Assembly (NCBI RefSeq): GCF_900170025.1
Contig: NZ_FWEX01000006.1
Coordinates: forward strand, 1,759,089 to 1,823,088
Length of the DNA stretch: 64,000 nt
Source of the DNA: Nitrospira sp. ND1
Lineage (GTDB): Bacteria > Nitrospirota > Nitrospiria > Nitrospirales > Nitrospiraceae
Direction of reading: 5' to 3'
The notes beneath the pieces were generated by a model. It was not told where the DNA came from. It saw only the letters and a list, made by a program, of their open reading frames with translations, and searched no databases. Every line of letters starts with the position of its first letter. Positions within the stretch are counted from its first letter, which is position 1. This document shows positions 25,347 to 36,093 of the stretch, one piece after another. A program made the translations under genes and the position numbers.

Positions 25347-26942
25347 ATGCGCCACACGATGTGTCGACTTCTTTCGCGACTCGGCCGGGATTTCCTGATC
25401 GTGACCTGCTTATGGACGATCCCCACGACGCACGCAGCCGAGCAACCGAATGCTCCCGCTGCTGTGCTCGTGAAGGGCTTTTCATTCAGCGGGAACACCG
25501 TGATCTCCCAAGCCGAGCTCGAAGCCCTCACGCAGCCCTATGTCGAACAGGCACTGACCCTCCCCGATCTCGAACGCATCGGCGCCGCCGTCGCCGACCT
25601 CTACAAACAGCGGGGGTATACCCTCGCAAGCGCGTACATTCCCCAGCAGCGCATTCGGTTCGGGATGGTCGAGATCAGCGTGCTCGAAGGCCGTCTCGGC
25701 GACATCTCGGTCTCCGGGAACCGGTTCTACTCGACGGAATTCATTCGCAGCGGATTCGCCGGCGTGATGGAAGCGCGGGTGATCCGGAACACCGACCTGG
25801 AGCGAGCCCTGTTGTTGCTGAACGACTATCCGGACCTCAAGGTCTCCGCGGCGCTCGAACCGGGGGAATTCACGGGCAGCACCAATGTACAGGCCAGCGT
25901 TGAGGACAAGCGGCCGATTCACGCCACGCTCGATTACAACAACTACGGCTTCAACAACATTTCGAGAAACCGGTTCGGAGCCGGCATTGAGGTCGGCAAC
26001 GCGCTGAGAGAAGGGGCCATTCTGACATTCAACGGAATCGTGGGGGACCATCCCGAACGGCTGCAATTTATCACCGGCGGGTACGCCCTGCCGGTGGGCG
26101 TGCACGGCACGAAGGTGGTGCTTTCAGGATCCACAGGCCGGTTCGACGTGGGCGCCGAGCTGGCCGCTCTCAAGATTCGCGGGAAAATACACACCTACGA
26201 CCTGTCGATCACACATCCGGTGGTGAAAACGCGCTGGCAATCCCTCGTACTCGATACCGGATTCGCCGCCAAAGATAATCGACTGTTCATCAACGGCGCG
26301 CTCACCGGTCATGACACCGTCAGAATGGCCAAGCTCGGAATGAACTACGATCGAGTGGACCTCTACGGCCGGACCTATCTGTCGGCCTACGGTTTTCATG
26401 GCTTGGGCGAAATCCTGGGCGGAATGGACGATCACGCGGCCATCAGCACCAGGCCGGGTGCCGACAATCGGTTCCTCAAAGGCACGCTCGCCGTGGGGCG
26501 TATTCAGAGCCTGGGTCACGACGCGCTGTTGATCCTCAAAGGAACCGGACAGATCACGAGCGGCCCCATGGTCGTCATCGAACAGATGTTACTGGGCGGG
26601 CCGGATTCGGTCCGGGGCTATCAACTCGGGGAACGATTCGTAGACGAGGGCTACGCGGTAACCGCTGAAACACGGATCCCGCTCCTGCCCTCCATGCTCC
26701 CCTCGACGCAGGCCGCGCTGTTCTTCGATCACGGCGCCGGTCACCTGCGAAACCCTCAACCGGGAGAGCGGAGATACAGCAGTCTGAGCGGAGCCGGTGT
26801 CGGCCTGCAGACTGAACTCCCGTACTATTCGATACACCTGCGAGCAGACCTGGGGTTTCCGGTTGGTCCAAAACCGAGCGGGGGAACCATTGCCGGGGAC
26901 CGTAGCCCGACGATGTATCTCCAGGCGGCGACCAGGTTCTGA
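25347..26942 (+). CDS. Two-partner secretion outer-membrane transporter (TpsB, FhaC/ShlB family)
   Basis: About 531 residues with a signal peptide (ending near THAAEQP). An N-terminal POTRA region starts at VLVKGFSFSGNTVISQAELEALTQPY. The second POTRA (LGDISVSGNRFYS) follows, then a 16-strand-type beta barrel. The family loop-6 motif is SVRGYQLGERFVDEGY, and the protein ends in an aromatic residue (ATRF), as outer-membrane proteins do. It exports the adhesin TpsA encoded directly downstream; the stop and the TpsA start share one base (TGATG). Start chosen at ATG 25347; GTG 25332 and ATG 25359 are alternatives. Confidence 0.93.
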   Translation: MRHTMCRLLSRLGRDFLIVTCLWTIPTTHAAEQPNAPAAVLVKGFSFSGNTVISQAELEALTQPYVEQALTLPDLERIGAAVADLYKQRGYTLASAYIPQQRIRFGMVEISVLEGRLGDISVSGNRFYSTEFIRSGFAGVMEARVIRNTDLERALLLLNDYPDLKVSAALEPGEFTGSTNVQASVEDKRPIHATLDYNNYGFNNISRNRFGAGIEVGNALREGAILTFNGIVGDHPERLQFITGGYALPVGVHGTKVVLSGSTGRFDVGAELAALKIRGKIHTYDLSITHPVVKTRWQSLVLDTGFAAKDNRLFINGALTGHDTVRMAKLGMNYDRVDLYGRTYLSAYGFHGLGEILGGMDDHAAISTRPGADNRFLKGTLAVGRIQSLGHDALLILKGTGQITSGPMVVIEQMLLGGPDSVRGYQLGERFVDEGYAVTAETRIPLLPSMLPSTQAALFFDHGAGHLRNPQPGERRYSSLSGAGVGLQTELPYYSIHLRADLGFPVGPKPSGGTIAGDRSPTMYLQAATRF

Positions 26943-29900
26943 TGTACGATTCACCCATTCATAAGACGGCACGGGCGCCGAAAACGGGCCCCGCTTCATT
27001 TGCCTTCAGCAAGCCATCGCTGCGGAGACATCGCATCCTCTGCGGGTTGCTCGCCGCAGTCCAACTACTGATTCCCTCCCTCACCCTCGCCCTCCCCACA
27101 GACGGCCGGGTCGCGGGAGGTGGCGCGACCCTTCAATCCACATCAAAATCGATCACCATCCAACAAACCACCGACAAGGCCATTCTGAATTGGAAAAGCT
27201 TCTCCATCGCGGCCGATGAAGCGGTGCATTTCAGACAACCATCGGCCGACTCCATTGCGCTCAACCGGGTGATCGGAGGAGATCCCTCCGTCATTTTTGG
27301 CCGACTGCAGGCCAACGGGCGCATCTTCCTCCTCAACCCCAATGGCATCCTCTTCGGCGCCGGCGCGCAGCTCAACGTCGGCGGCCTCCTCGCGTCAACC
27401 TTGCACACGCGCGATGAAGAATTCATGGCCGGGCGTTACCTCTTTGCCCAAGATCCGTTGAAGGGGCTGAAGACCGTCGTCAACCAGGGCACGCTACAGG
27501 TCTCCGAACACGGCTTTGTCATCCTTGCAGCACCTGCCGTCTCCAACGAAGGCATCATCGTCGCCAATCTGGGCACGACCGTATTGGGATCCGGACAGCA
27601 ACTGACGGTCGATCTTATGGGCGACGGTCTCATCAACTATGCGCTCACCGGCAAAGTCCTCGAACAGGTCACGGGTATCGACGGAACCGCCTCAGGCTCG
27701 GCGGTAAAGAACAGCGGGACCATTCATGCGGACGGCGGACAGGTCATTCTGCAAGCCAGCGCGGCCGGCGATATTTTCTCCTCCGTCGTCAACCAGAGTG
27801 GAGTGATACGCGCCCGCAGCCTCACACACGAGGATGGAATCGTGCGACTCGACGGAGGGGACAGCGGTCAGGTCACACTGGCGGGAACCATCGACGCCTC
27901 CGGGCCTGCCTCCGGCCAAACAGGCGGACGGGTGTCCCTGCTCGGCGAATCGGTCACGTTAACACCGACAGCGCGCATCGATGTCTCCGGTGACGGGGGT
28001 GGAGGCACCGCGCTGATCGGCGGGCAGTTCCAGGGACGGGGCACAGAACCGACCGCGACCACAACTCTCGTCGCCGACCGTGCATCCATCTCGGCAGACG
28101 CCCTCACACAAGGCACCGGCGGAACAGTCATTGTCTGGGCAGACGGCCACACTCAGTACGCCGGAACCATTTCGGCACAAGGCGGAGCCTCAGGGGGCCA
28201 CGGCGGCTTCGTGGAAGTCTCAGGCAAGCAGGCTCTTGATTTCACCGGCCGCGTGGACACAACCGCACCGGCGGGGCACACGGGAACGCTCCTGTTGGAC
28301 CCGAGCAACATCACCATCTCGTCAGCGGCCAACGCCAATATCAGCGCCGCTCCGACATTCACGGGCACGACCGCCACATCGACGCTGAACGTGACCACGC
28401 TGCAAACCGCCCTCGCAACCAACAACGTAATCGTCGACACGACGAGCCCCTTCGCGAGCGCCGGCAATATCACAGTCTCAAATGCCGTGACCTGGTCCAG
28501 CGCCAACTCCCTCGATCTGCGCGCCCACAACACGATCACCGTCAATGCCGGACTCTCCTCCACCGGATTGGGCATCCTCCGCCTGATCGGAGACCAGGAT
28601 GGAATCGGAGGCGGCAACGTCGCCCTCAACGCCGCGATCTCAGCCCGACTCGGCGGTATTGAGATTTCCGGCGACGGCATCACCAGCGGCACAGCCGGAA
28701 CGCTCACCACGACCGGACTGGCGAGCGGAGACGCGGGCCACATCACGATCAACGCGACCGGAGCCGTCAATCTACGGGGGGCCGTCACAGCCAACGGCGG
28801 AACCGCAGGCGTCGACACCAGCGGGCGAACCGGCGGCACGGTGGCGATCACAGGCGCCGGAGTCACCACCGGCACCCTCACGGCCAGCGGCAGCAACGGC
28901 AACGGGGCCGATCAGCCCGGCGGCGCAGGCGGCACCCTCAACATCACCTCGACCAACGGAGTCACGACCGGCGCCCTGACCGCCAGCGGCGGCAACGCCG
29001 GCCCCGGCACCGCCGCCGGAGGACAGGCCGGAAGCCTCACCGTCACCAACAGCACCGCAGGCAACCTCACCGTCGGCGCCCTCACCGCACGCACCGGCAA
29101 CGCCAGCGGCGCCAGTGCCAGCGGCCCCGGCGGCACCGTCACCATCACCCAGCACAATGCGGCCGCCGGCGCCTTCTTGCAAACCGGCGCCATCAGCACC
29201 GTCGGCGGCTCCAACGGCGACGGGGGTACCGTCACCCTGTCCTCACAAAGCGGCGTCCAGTTTGCGACCGCCGCGACCATCCAAACCACCGGCGGCACGG
29301 CTCTGGTCGGCACAGCCGGACGCGCCGGCGGGGATCTCACGATCACCGGACGCACCGTCACCACGACCGGCGCCCTCACGACTTCCGGCAGTAATGGCAA
29401 CGGCGCCGATCAACCCGGCGGCCAGGCCGGCGCCCTCTCGATCACCTCGGCCGGCACGGTGACCACCTCGGCCGGGGCGCTGACCGCCAGCGGCGGCAAC
29501 GCCGGGACCGGCAACGCGGCCGGGGGGCAGGCCGGCGCCCTCACGGTCACCAATACCTCGTCCACCACCGGCAACGTCACCACCGGGGCCTTGACCAGCC
29601 GGACCGGCAACGCCAGCGGCGCCGGGCTCGCCGGCACGGCCGGGACGGTGTCCGTCACGCAAACCAACGCGACGGCCGGGGCGACGCTCCAAACCGGCGC
29701 GATCAACACCAGCGGCGGCACTCAGGGCGCCGGCGGCGCCGTCGTGTTGGACTCGATGGGCCACGTCACGGTGACGAGTACGATCACGACGACCGGCGGG
29801 GCGGCCGTGACCAGCGGGACTCATGCCGGGGCCGCCGGCGGCGATGTCACCATCACCGGCGTCAACCGCACGATCACTGGCCTGATCACGGCCAGCGGGG

Positions 29901-32900
29901 GCGCGGCGGTCGGGACCGATCAGGCCGGGGGCCAGGCGGGCGTCGTCGCCGTCACCGGCACCGGGACCGTCACCACCACGGCCGGGGTGACAGCATCCAC
30001 CGGCGCGGCCACGGGCACCGGGACGGGCGGCGGCGCCGGCTCGATCACCCTGACGGGCACCGCCGTCACTTCGGGGCCGCTCACGACGACCGGCGGCAGC
30101 AACGGCGCGGGCGGCACCGTCGCCATCACGTCCACCACGGGCGCCACCACCCTGACCACCGTCACCACCTCCGGGGGTACCGCGCTGGCCGGGACGGCCG
30201 GACGCCTCGCCGGCGCCCTCACCCTGGCGAGTGCCGACACGCTCACCGCAACCACCCTCACGGCCAGCGGCAGCAACGGCAACGGGGCCGATCAGCCCGG
30301 CGGCGCAGGCGGCACCCTCAGCGTCACCTCGACAGGAGGCCATGTCAGAGTCGGAACCATCTCGGCCAGCGGCGGCCATGCGCTCGCCGGAAACGCCGAC
30401 GGCGGCAACGGTGGATCGGTCTCGCTCGATGCAGGCGGTGCAACACCCACGATCACTCATCAGACAGTGACGACAACAGGAGGCAACCGGATCGGCAGCG
30501 GGACCGCGGGGACGGGTGGGGACATCTCCGTGGCCGACGCATCGCTGCTCTCAGCCGCCACGACCATCGCTGCCGGCGGAGGCAGCGCAGGTGCCGGCAC
30601 CGGAGGCCACGTGACATTCGGGCATACCGTCGATTCATCCGGATCCAACCGCACACTCGCCGTCAATACAAACGGCATCACAACCTTCACCGGAGCAGTC
30701 GGGGAGACATTCGCGCTGACCTCTCTCGCCACAGATGCGCCGGGAAGCGTCAGAGTCGGCGGCCACGTCACCACGACCGGCGCTCAGACCTACAACGACC
30801 CGCTCACGCTGCTCGCCCATTCGACGATGACCGGCACCACCCCGACCTTCGGCTCGACCCTCACAGGCGGAGGGTTTGATCTCACGCTGAACTTCAGTGG
30901 GACGACCGTCATCAACGGGGCCGCCTTTACCGGCATCAATCAGTTCGTGAGCGGCAATGAAGGGACGACCAGCCTCACCGGCGCGTTCAGTACCACCGGT
31001 GCGCAAACATTCGGCGACGCGGTCACACTGGCCGGAAACACCACATTGACAAGCTCCGGCAACCAGGCCATCACGTTCAACAGCACCGTCAACGGAGCGC
31101 GGGCTCTGGCCGTCAACACGACCGGCACGACCACCTTCGGCGGTTCGGTCGGAACGACCACAGCGCTCACGAGCCTGACCACCGACCCCGGCGGCACCAC
31201 CGCCCTCAACGGCGGAGCGGTCACCACATCCGGCAACCAGACCTACAATGATGCCGTGACCATGAACCAGCTCACAACAGCCACCTCCACCGGCGGGGCC
31301 ATCACGTTTGCGGAACACGCGACCAATACCCTGGCTGGAGCCGGCCTGACGGTCGACGCACCGACTCTTTCGCTCACAAGCGGAAAGACGGTTGCCACGA
31401 CCGGGAACGGCCCCATCAGATTCCTGACGAACAGCTTTAATCCCAACGGAGCGAATATCGACGCGGGAACAGGCACGTTCACGCTGTCGCCGACTACCCT
31501 GACGAACACCATCGAGTTCGGCGATGTGAATACGGCGCGGGTGACCACGGTGTATTACGGATCCCTGTTCGGAAGTCTGACGGCCGGCAGCTTTACCATA
31601 GGCCGCGCTACCCACCGCGGCAACATCTTCGTCACCGGCGTGGCGACAGCCCCGAGCTCGCTCCAGATCGTCAACGGTGGAACGGGATCGGTCACCTTTG
31701 AAAACGCCCCCTATGTGAGCGGGAATCAGCCCCTCGGAGTCACCGGCGGAACCGGCGGCATCACCATTGGGCAGGACCTGACGCTTGGTACCGGAACCTT
31801 GCGGTTGACGACAACGGGGGCGATTTCGCAAACGGCAGGAACCCTCATCGCGGAGACCGCCGGGCTCTCCGCCGCGAGCGGGATCACGTTGGCACAGCCC
31901 CTCAATGACGTGGTCACACTGGCGGCTCGGACGGCGGCAGGCGACCTGACCTTCACGAACAACAACGGATTCACGATCGGCGGAGCGACAGCCACCGCAG
32001 ACGGGTTCCATCCTGCCGTCGCAGGTGTGAGCGCGGGCGGCGCCATCACTCTCCAGAGCGGGGGCGCAGTCACGCAAACCCAGCGGATTCTCGGCTCAAG
32101 CTTGAGACTTCAAGGCAGCGGTCCTTTCACGCTGACGGACAACGCAAACGAGGTGACGACATTCTCGGCCACTACGTCCGACCACGTACAATACACCGAT
32201 GCGAGCGACGTCATTCTCGGCACATCCAGTATCCCGGGCAACTTCGATCTCACCACGAGCGGCGCCATCACCCAGAGCGGGGCTCTCACCGTCACCGGCA
32301 GAACGACACTCGCGGCGGGATCGGGCGACATCACACTCACACAGGCCGGGAATAATTTCTCGCGCCTCGACGTCACAAGCGCGAACCACGTCGCCCTGAC
32401 GGACAGCGATGCGCTGGTGCTCGGCGCCTCAACCGTCAACGGCACCCTGGACATCACCACCAACGGCACACTCACCCAAAGCGGAGCATCGACCGTGCGC
32501 GGCGCCGCCACCCTCGCCACCGGTTCCTATGACATCACCTTGATCGATGCCGGAAACGACTTCAACAGCGTCAGCATCACCGGCGGCAACCACGCCTCGC
32601 TCAGGGACACGAATGCGCTCAGGCTCGCCACATCAACCATCACCGGGAACATGCATGCCGATGCCGGCAATCTGACGATCGGGGGCGCGCTGACGTCTAG
32701 TGGCGGCAACCTGACCCTGACCGGCGCGAACTCGGTGACCCAGCTGGCCCACCTTTCGGTGACCGGCGCCCACACGATCACGGTCACTGCGCCCAGCGGC
32801 CCACTCACCATGGCGCCCACCGCCACGTCCACCAGCGATACCGGCGCCATCGCCTATGCCGCAGGAGCGGATATCACCTTGGGATCCTTGCACACCGGTA

Positions 32901-33436
32901 CTAGAGTGAATGTGATGTCGAGCGGCGGATCAGTGTTGAGCGCAGCCGGTTCGGGTATGAACATCATCGCAGGCGCGAACTCGTCTCTGCGGGCGTTCAA
33001 CGGAGTGGTCGGCACGCAAGCCGCGCCGATCACCGTGCATGTGAGCGCCGGCACCCTCGGCATTCATGCGACGGCAGCCCGTTTCGGCATCTCGGCCTTT
33101 CTGAACGGCACCGTGTTACCCGGCCAGGCGCTCACCATGCTGAATGTCCCCCCCGGCCTTGTCTGTTTCAATGCATGCCGGTTCAGTACGATTCCCTCAT
33201 TCAACGTGGCGTCCGCCATCCCCTGGTATATGCGCCACGCATCCAACCCCCTGTGGTACAGCATTCTCTCAACCTATCTCCCGGAAGATGTGGTCGAGGG
33301 ATCGCGCATAGATGTCTTCATGGACGAAGACCACGTGGCCCGCGAAATCCCTCCTTGCACCCCGACCGGCGCCTGCGCACCCGAAGCCACAATCCTCACG
33401 CCACCCTCCGGCACCGAAGACGCAACCGCGTACTGA
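26942..33436 (+). CDS. Two-partner secretion exoprotein, filamentous haemagglutinin-like adhesin (TpsA)
   Basis: 2164 residues, surface or secreted. An extended signal peptide (to about residue 50, LTLALP) precedes the TPS domain (about 52-300), with the motifs NWKSFSI, ALNRVIGGDPS, GRIFLLNPNGILFGAGAQLNVGG and a beta-helix rich in Gly, Thr, Ser and Asn. Residues about 600-1150 are a very low-complexity run built on the theme TLTASGSNGNGADQPGGAGG. The mature part contains only four cysteines, all at the end (Cys2075, 2079, 2139, 2145). The passenger is exported by the TpsB encoded upstream. After the stop a 7-bp inverted repeat (GGTCCGG 33457-33463 / CCGGACC 33484-33490) may end the transcript. 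Confidence 0.93.
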   Translation: MYDSPIHKTARAPKTGPASFAFSKPSLRRHRILCGLLAAVQLLIPSLTLALPTDGRVAGGGATLQSTSKSITIQQTTDKAILNWKSFSIAADEAVHFRQPSADSIALNRVIGGDPSVIFGRLQANGRIFLLNPNGILFGAGAQLNVGGLLASTLHTRDEEFMAGRYLFAQDPLKGLKTVVNQGTLQVSEHGFVILAAPAVSNEGIIVANLGTTVLGSGQQLTVDLMGDGLINYALTGKVLEQVTGIDGTASGSAVKNSGTIHADGGQVILQASAAGDIFSSVVNQSGVIRARSLTHEDGIVRLDGGDSGQVTLAGTIDASGPASGQTGGRVSLLGESVTLTPTARIDVSGDGGGGTALIGGQFQGRGTEPTATTTLVADRASISADALTQGTGGTVIVWADGHTQYAGTISAQGGASGGHGGFVEVSGKQALDFTGRVDTTAPAGHTGTLLLDPSNITISSAANANISAAPTFTGTTATSTLNVTTLQTALATNNVIVDTTSPFASAGNITVSNAVTWSSANSLDLRAHNTITVNAGLSSTGLGILRLIGDQDGIGGGNVALNAAISARLGGIEISGDGITSGTAGTLTTTGLASGDAGHITINATGAVNLRGAVTANGGTAGVDTSGRTGGTVAITGAGVTTGTLTASGSNGNGADQPGGAGGTLNITSTNGVTTGALTASGGNAGPGTAAGGQAGSLTVTNSTAGNLTVGALTARTGNASGASASGPGGTVTITQHNAAAGAFLQTGAISTVGGSNGDGGTVTLSSQSGVQFATAATIQTTGGTALVGTAGRAGGDLTITGRTVTTTGALTTSGSNGNGADQPGGQAGALSITSAGTVTTSAGALTASGGNAGTGNAAGGQAGALTVTNTSSTTGNVTTGALTSRTGNASGAGLAGTAGTVSVTQTNATAGATLQTGAINTSGGTQGAGGAVVLDSMGHVTVTSTITTTGGAAVTSGTHAGAAGGDVTITGVNRTITGLITASGGAAVGTDQAGGQAGVVAVTGTGTVTTTAGVTASTGAATGTGTGGGAGSITLTGTAVTSGPLTTTGGSNGAGGTVAITSTTGATTLTTVTTSGGTALAGTAGRLAGALTLASADTLTATTLTASGSNGNGADQPGGAGGTLSVTSTGGHVRVGTISASGGHALAGNADGGNGGSVSLDAGGATPTITHQTVTTTGGNRIGSGTAGTGGDISVADASLLSAATTIAAGGGSAGAGTGGHVTFGHTVDSSGSNRTLAVNTNGITTFTGAVGETFALTSLATDAPGSVRVGGHVTTTGAQTYNDPLTLLAHSTMTGTTPTFGSTLTGGGFDLTLNFSGTTVINGAAFTGINQFVSGNEGTTSLTGAFSTTGAQTFGDAVTLAGNTTLTSSGNQAITFNSTVNGARALAVNTTGTTTFGGSVGTTTALTSLTTDPGGTTALNGGAVTTSGNQTYNDAVTMNQLTTATSTGGAITFAEHATNTLAGAGLTVDAPTLSLTSGKTVATTGNGPIRFLTNSFNPNGANIDAGTGTFTLSPTTLTNTIEFGDVNTARVTTVYYGSLFGSLTAGSFTIGRATHRGNIFVTGVATAPSSLQIVNGGTGSVTFENAPYVSGNQPLGVTGGTGGITIGQDLTLGTGTLRLTTTGAISQTAGTLIAETAGLSAASGITLAQPLNDVVTLAARTAAGDLTFTNNNGFTIGGATATADGFHPAVAGVSAGGAITLQSGGAVTQTQRILGSSLRLQGSGPFTLTDNANEVTTFSATTSDHVQYTDASDVILGTSSIPGNFDLTTSGAITQSGALTVTGRTTLAAGSGDITLTQAGNNFSRLDVTSANHVALTDSDALVLGASTVNGTLDITTNGTLTQSGASTVRGAATLATGSYDITLIDAGNDFNSVSITGGNHASLRDTNALRLATSTITGNMHADAGNLTIGGALTSSGGNLTLTGANSVTQLAHLSVTGAHTITVTAPSGPLTMAPTATSTSDTGAIAYAAGADITLGSLHTGTRVNVMSSGGSVLSAAGSGMNIIAGANSSLRAFNGVVGTQAAPITVHVSAGTLGIHATAARFGISAFLNGTVLPGQALTMLNVPPGLVCFNACRFSTIPSFNVASAIPWYMRHASNPLWYSILSTYLPEDVVEGSRIDVFMDEDHVAREIPPCTPTGACAPEATILTPPSGTEDATAY
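28873..28940 (+). repeat. 68-bp perfect direct repeat inside tpsA, copy 1
   Basis: Identical to 30253-30320, 1380 bp (460 codons) downstream and in the same reading frame. It encodes the TLTASGSNGNGADQPGGAGGTL unit. Surrounding sequence is similar but not identical. Confidence 0.9.
30253..30320 (+). repeat. 68-bp perfect direct repeat inside tpsA, copy 2
   Basis: Second identical copy of 28873-28940. In-frame recombination between the copies would remove 460 codons without a frameshift. Confidence 0.9.
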
Positions 33437-33473
33437 TCGGTGATTCACCGCCTGACGGTCCGGCATCCCCCCA

Positions 33474-34007
33474 TCAAGCATCACCGGACCCACTTGCGCT
33501 CCTCCGCCCCGAAGCCCAACGCAACAACAGCGGCAGCACGACCGCCCACAGGATAGACAGCAACAACAACGAGAGGGTCTCATTGCGGCCAAGCCGGAGC
33601 GCTCCGAGTTGTTGTCCTGCGTAGTAACTCAACGGACCGAAGATCCCCCCGACAAGCGCCGCCGACCGATTGCGCCCCGCCAACCAACGAAGAGACCCGT
33701 TCAACGTCGTCGCCAAGAGGCACCAGAGTGCGATCAACCAGGGCGGACACAGCCAGGGCGCGAAGGGGTTCTCGACAAACAAGAGGAAACCGGCGAAGCT
33801 GAGGGCGCTGTCCAGCAGCGTTCCGAACAATCCAACCACGATAACGATTCGAGTAGTTACGCGGGGATCGGCCGAGGACCAGACATTCACGCAGACCAGG
33901 CACGCCACCAGGAGCGGGCCGATCCATTGATAGGCCCAACCCGCGCCAAGGACAGCGATCCACCACCCGAGCTGAAAGACCACCGCATTGGCGATGGCGT
34001 TGCTCAT
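33474..34007 (-). CDS. DUF2878 integral membrane protein
   Basis: 177 residues with about five hydrophobic helices (VVFQLGWWIAVLGAGWAYQWIGPLLVACLVCV, IVIVVGLFGTLLDSALSFAGFLLF, PPWLIALWCLLATTLNGSL, and a C-terminal LLLLSILWAVVLPLLL). The motif LWCLLATTLNGSLRWL and GIFGPLSYYAGQQLGA are typical of DUF2878. The family is found beside CFA-type methyltransferases and photolyases, but its biochemical role is unknown. It overlaps the CFA gene by 4 bases (ATGA) and is the last gene of the light island. The frame stays open far upstream inside the CFA gene, but the real start is 34007. Confidence 0.82.
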   Translation of the reverse strand: MSNAIANAVVFQLGWWIAVLGAGWAYQWIGPLLVACLVCVNVWSSADPRVTTRIVIVVGLFGTLLDSALSFAGFLLFVENPFAPWLCPPWLIALWCLLATTLNGSLRWLAGRNRSAALVGGIFGPLSYYAGQQLGALRLGRNETLSLLLLSILWAVVLPLLLRWASGRRSASGSGDA

Positions 34008-35311
34008 CCTGCCAGGGAATCCTGCCGCCACCCGGATTTCGCGAACAGGAGGTGGGCCGTCGAAATCGACCGTTCGAGGAATCCGCCTTCGCAGTAGGAC
34101 AAATAAAAATCCCACAGCCGCAGGAACTCGGAACGAAATCCGAGCCGCCCCACATGCTCGACATTCTTCCGCAGGTTGTCGCGCCATCCTCGCAAGGTCG
34201 GCGGGTAATGCGCGCCGATATCCTGTAGATGCAACAGGCTGAAGTCCGAGGCCTGCGCCATGGCCCGACACAAGGTATTCACCGAGGGAATGCAACTACC
34301 GGGGAAGATGAAGCGTTGGATAAAATCGACCGACCGTTTCGCCCGCTCATAGTACCGCTCATCGATGGTGATCGCCTGGAGCAGCATCAGCCCGTCTGGT
34401 TTCAGCAGACGACTGCAGACATCGAAGAACGTGGGATAGTATTCATGGCCCACGGCCTCGATCATCTCCACCGAGACCAGCTTGTCGAACCGCAAGCCGA
34501 GCGCGGGCAAATCCCGATAATCGGTGAGCAGCACCCGCACACGATCGGACAGGCCGTCCTCACGCACACGGCGCACCGCCAATTCGTACTGCGCACGGGA
34601 AATCGTGGTCGTCGTCACTCGACAACCGTAGGTCTTCGCGGCGTGACAGGCCAGGCCGCCCCAGCCGGATCCGATTTCCACCAGATGGTCGTCTTCCCTC
34701 AGATGGAGCTTGCGGCAGATCAAATCGAGCTTGGCGCGTGAAGCCTCTTCCAGCGTGTTGTCGGGACGTTGGAAATAGGCGCAGGAGTACATCATGGTCC
34801 GGTCCAGCATCTGCGTAAAGAATTCGTTGCTCAGGTCGTAATGGGCCGCAATGTTTTGCCGGCTTCCCGTTTTGGTATTCCGTCGCAGCCGGTGCGCAAC
34901 CTTGAGCAACGGTGCGGACAAGCGCGCCACGCCCCGCTCCATGCCGTCCACGAGCGATCGATTCAACGCGAAAATCCGGACCAGCGCCGTGAGGTCGTCG
35001 CAATGCCAATCGCCACGGGCATAACTTTCTCCCGCACCCACCGTCCCGCTCCACGCGATGTCGAGATAACAGTCGGGCTCGAGAATAGTAATCGTCGCCT
35101 TGAGCGTTGAAACGGCGGCAGGCTCACCGAAGACCGTGCGGCGCGACCCCTCCACCACCGTGATCCTTCCCTGGATGAGCCGGCGCAGACGGGCACGGAC
35201 GATGCGTCTGGCAATCCGGACCAGCAGGCCGGGAGAAGGGTCAGACTCTGCGGCATGCGGCGGCTGCCGGTCCACGGCGGTTGAACAGTCGGTCGGCACG
35301 AGATCATTCAT
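34004..35311 (-). CDS. Cyclopropane-fatty-acid-synthase family SAM methyltransferase
   Basis: 435 residues. It is expected to transfer a methylene or methyl group from S-adenosylmethionine to an unsaturated acyl chain of a membrane phospholipid. Signatures: [31 protein letters not shown] motif [33 protein letters not shown], and [14 protein letters not shown]. The start at ATG 35311 is well supported by AAGGAGG at 8 bases. It overlaps DUF1365 upstream and DUF2878 downstream by 4 bases each, so all three are translationally coupled. Together with the FAD oxidase it could make methylated, cyclopropyl or furan-type lipids; which one cannot be told from sequence. Confidence 0.92.
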   Translation of the reverse strand: MNDLVPTDCSTAVDRQPPHAAESDPSPGLLVRIARRIVRARLRRLIQGRITVVEGSRRTVFGEPAAVSTLKATITILEPDCYLDIAWSGTVGAGESYARGDWHCDDLTALVRIFALNRSLVDGMERGVARLSAPLLKVAHRLRRNTKTGSRQNIAAHYDLSNEFFTQMLDRTMMYSCAYFQRPDNTLEEASRAKLDLICRKLHLREDDHLVEIGSGWGGLACHAAKTYGCRVTTTTISRAQYELAVRRVREDGLSDRVRVLLTDYRDLPALGLRFDKLVSVEMIEAVGHEYYPTFFDVCSRLLKPDGLMLLQAITIDERYYERAKRSVDFIQRFIFPGSCIPSVNTLCRAMAQASDFSLLHLQDIGAHYPPTLRGWRDNLRKNVEHVGRLGFRSEFLRLWDFYLSYCEGGFLERSISTAHLLFAKSGWRQDSLAG

Positions 35312-36093
35312 CCGGATATCCTCCTTGCATCGACGGAACGCCTGGACCTGTCGGGATGGGGAATGACGGGACAACGTTTCAACCACAGGCGCAACGCCTG
35401 CCAATGGATCGCCGCAATGACCTGCGTCGTCATCAGCGGGTACCGAAGCAACACACGGGCCAGGGACCTACCGGTCAACTCCTTCCGGCGCAGGACCATC
35501 GTGGCATCGAAGAATCGTTCTCCACCGCGGAAATTCTCCATGTGCACGGAAAGCGCTGCGCCGGGCGTGCCGAACCGCCAATCGTAGTCCACATCCATGC
35601 CCATGAACGGAGAGACGTGAAATTGCTTACCGAAGCGATACCGGTGTCGACGACCGATCCCCTCATCCAGGGAAGCACCGAGCACATAACAATGCTGTTC
35701 GCCCCACGGTGTGTTCGTCACTTCAGCCACAACGGTCTCAACCAGCCGATCGGCGGGGTCGAAACAATAGTAAAAGCTCACCGGGTTGAAGCCGTACCCG
35801 AAGTACCGCAGGTGCGTAAGCAGCCGGATCGGACCGGCCGGCCGGCGACCGGTCTTCGATTCGACGAGATCACGCACATTCTGATCCAGAGGCTTCTCCG
35901 GATCGCCCAGGTGGTCGCTCTGCCTAAACCAGGCCAGGTTCGGGGTCGCGGGAGACCAAAACCAGCGTTCATGGAAGAGGTCCGGTAATTCGGCCAGATC
36001 CAGATACATCATGAAGATCGAGTAGTGGAACGAATGGCGGGCCGGCGCATCGCGTCGATGCCTGACCGTTCCTTCATACACGCAGCTCTTCAT
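35308..36093 (-). CDS. DUF1365 family protein
   Basis: 261 residues, full length. The family signature is visible: [72 protein letters not shown] and [22 protein letters not shown]1365 genes almost always accompany a flavin amine-oxidase-like gene and a CFA-type gene, as here; the reaction is not established. It is coupled to both neighbours by 4-base overlaps. Confidence 0.92.
   Translation of the reverse strand: MKSCVYEGTVRHRRDAPARHSFHYSIFMMYLDLAELPDLFHERWFWSPATPNLAWFRQSDHLGDPEKPLDQNVRDLVESKTGRRPAGPIRLLTHLRYFGYGFNPVSFYYCFDPADRLVETVVAEVTNTPWGEQHCYVLGASLDEGIGRRHRYRFGKQFHVSPFMGMDVDYDWRFGTPGAALSVHMENFRGGERFFDATMVLRRKELTGRSLARVLLRYPLMTTQVIAAIHWQALRLWLKRCPVIPHPDRSRRSVDARRISG

Noticed and set aside
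28153-30460. Long open frames opposite tpsA (up to 405 codons)
   Set aside because: They arise from the GC-rich, codon-periodic repeat region of tpsA. They lack ribosome sites and protein-like motifs.
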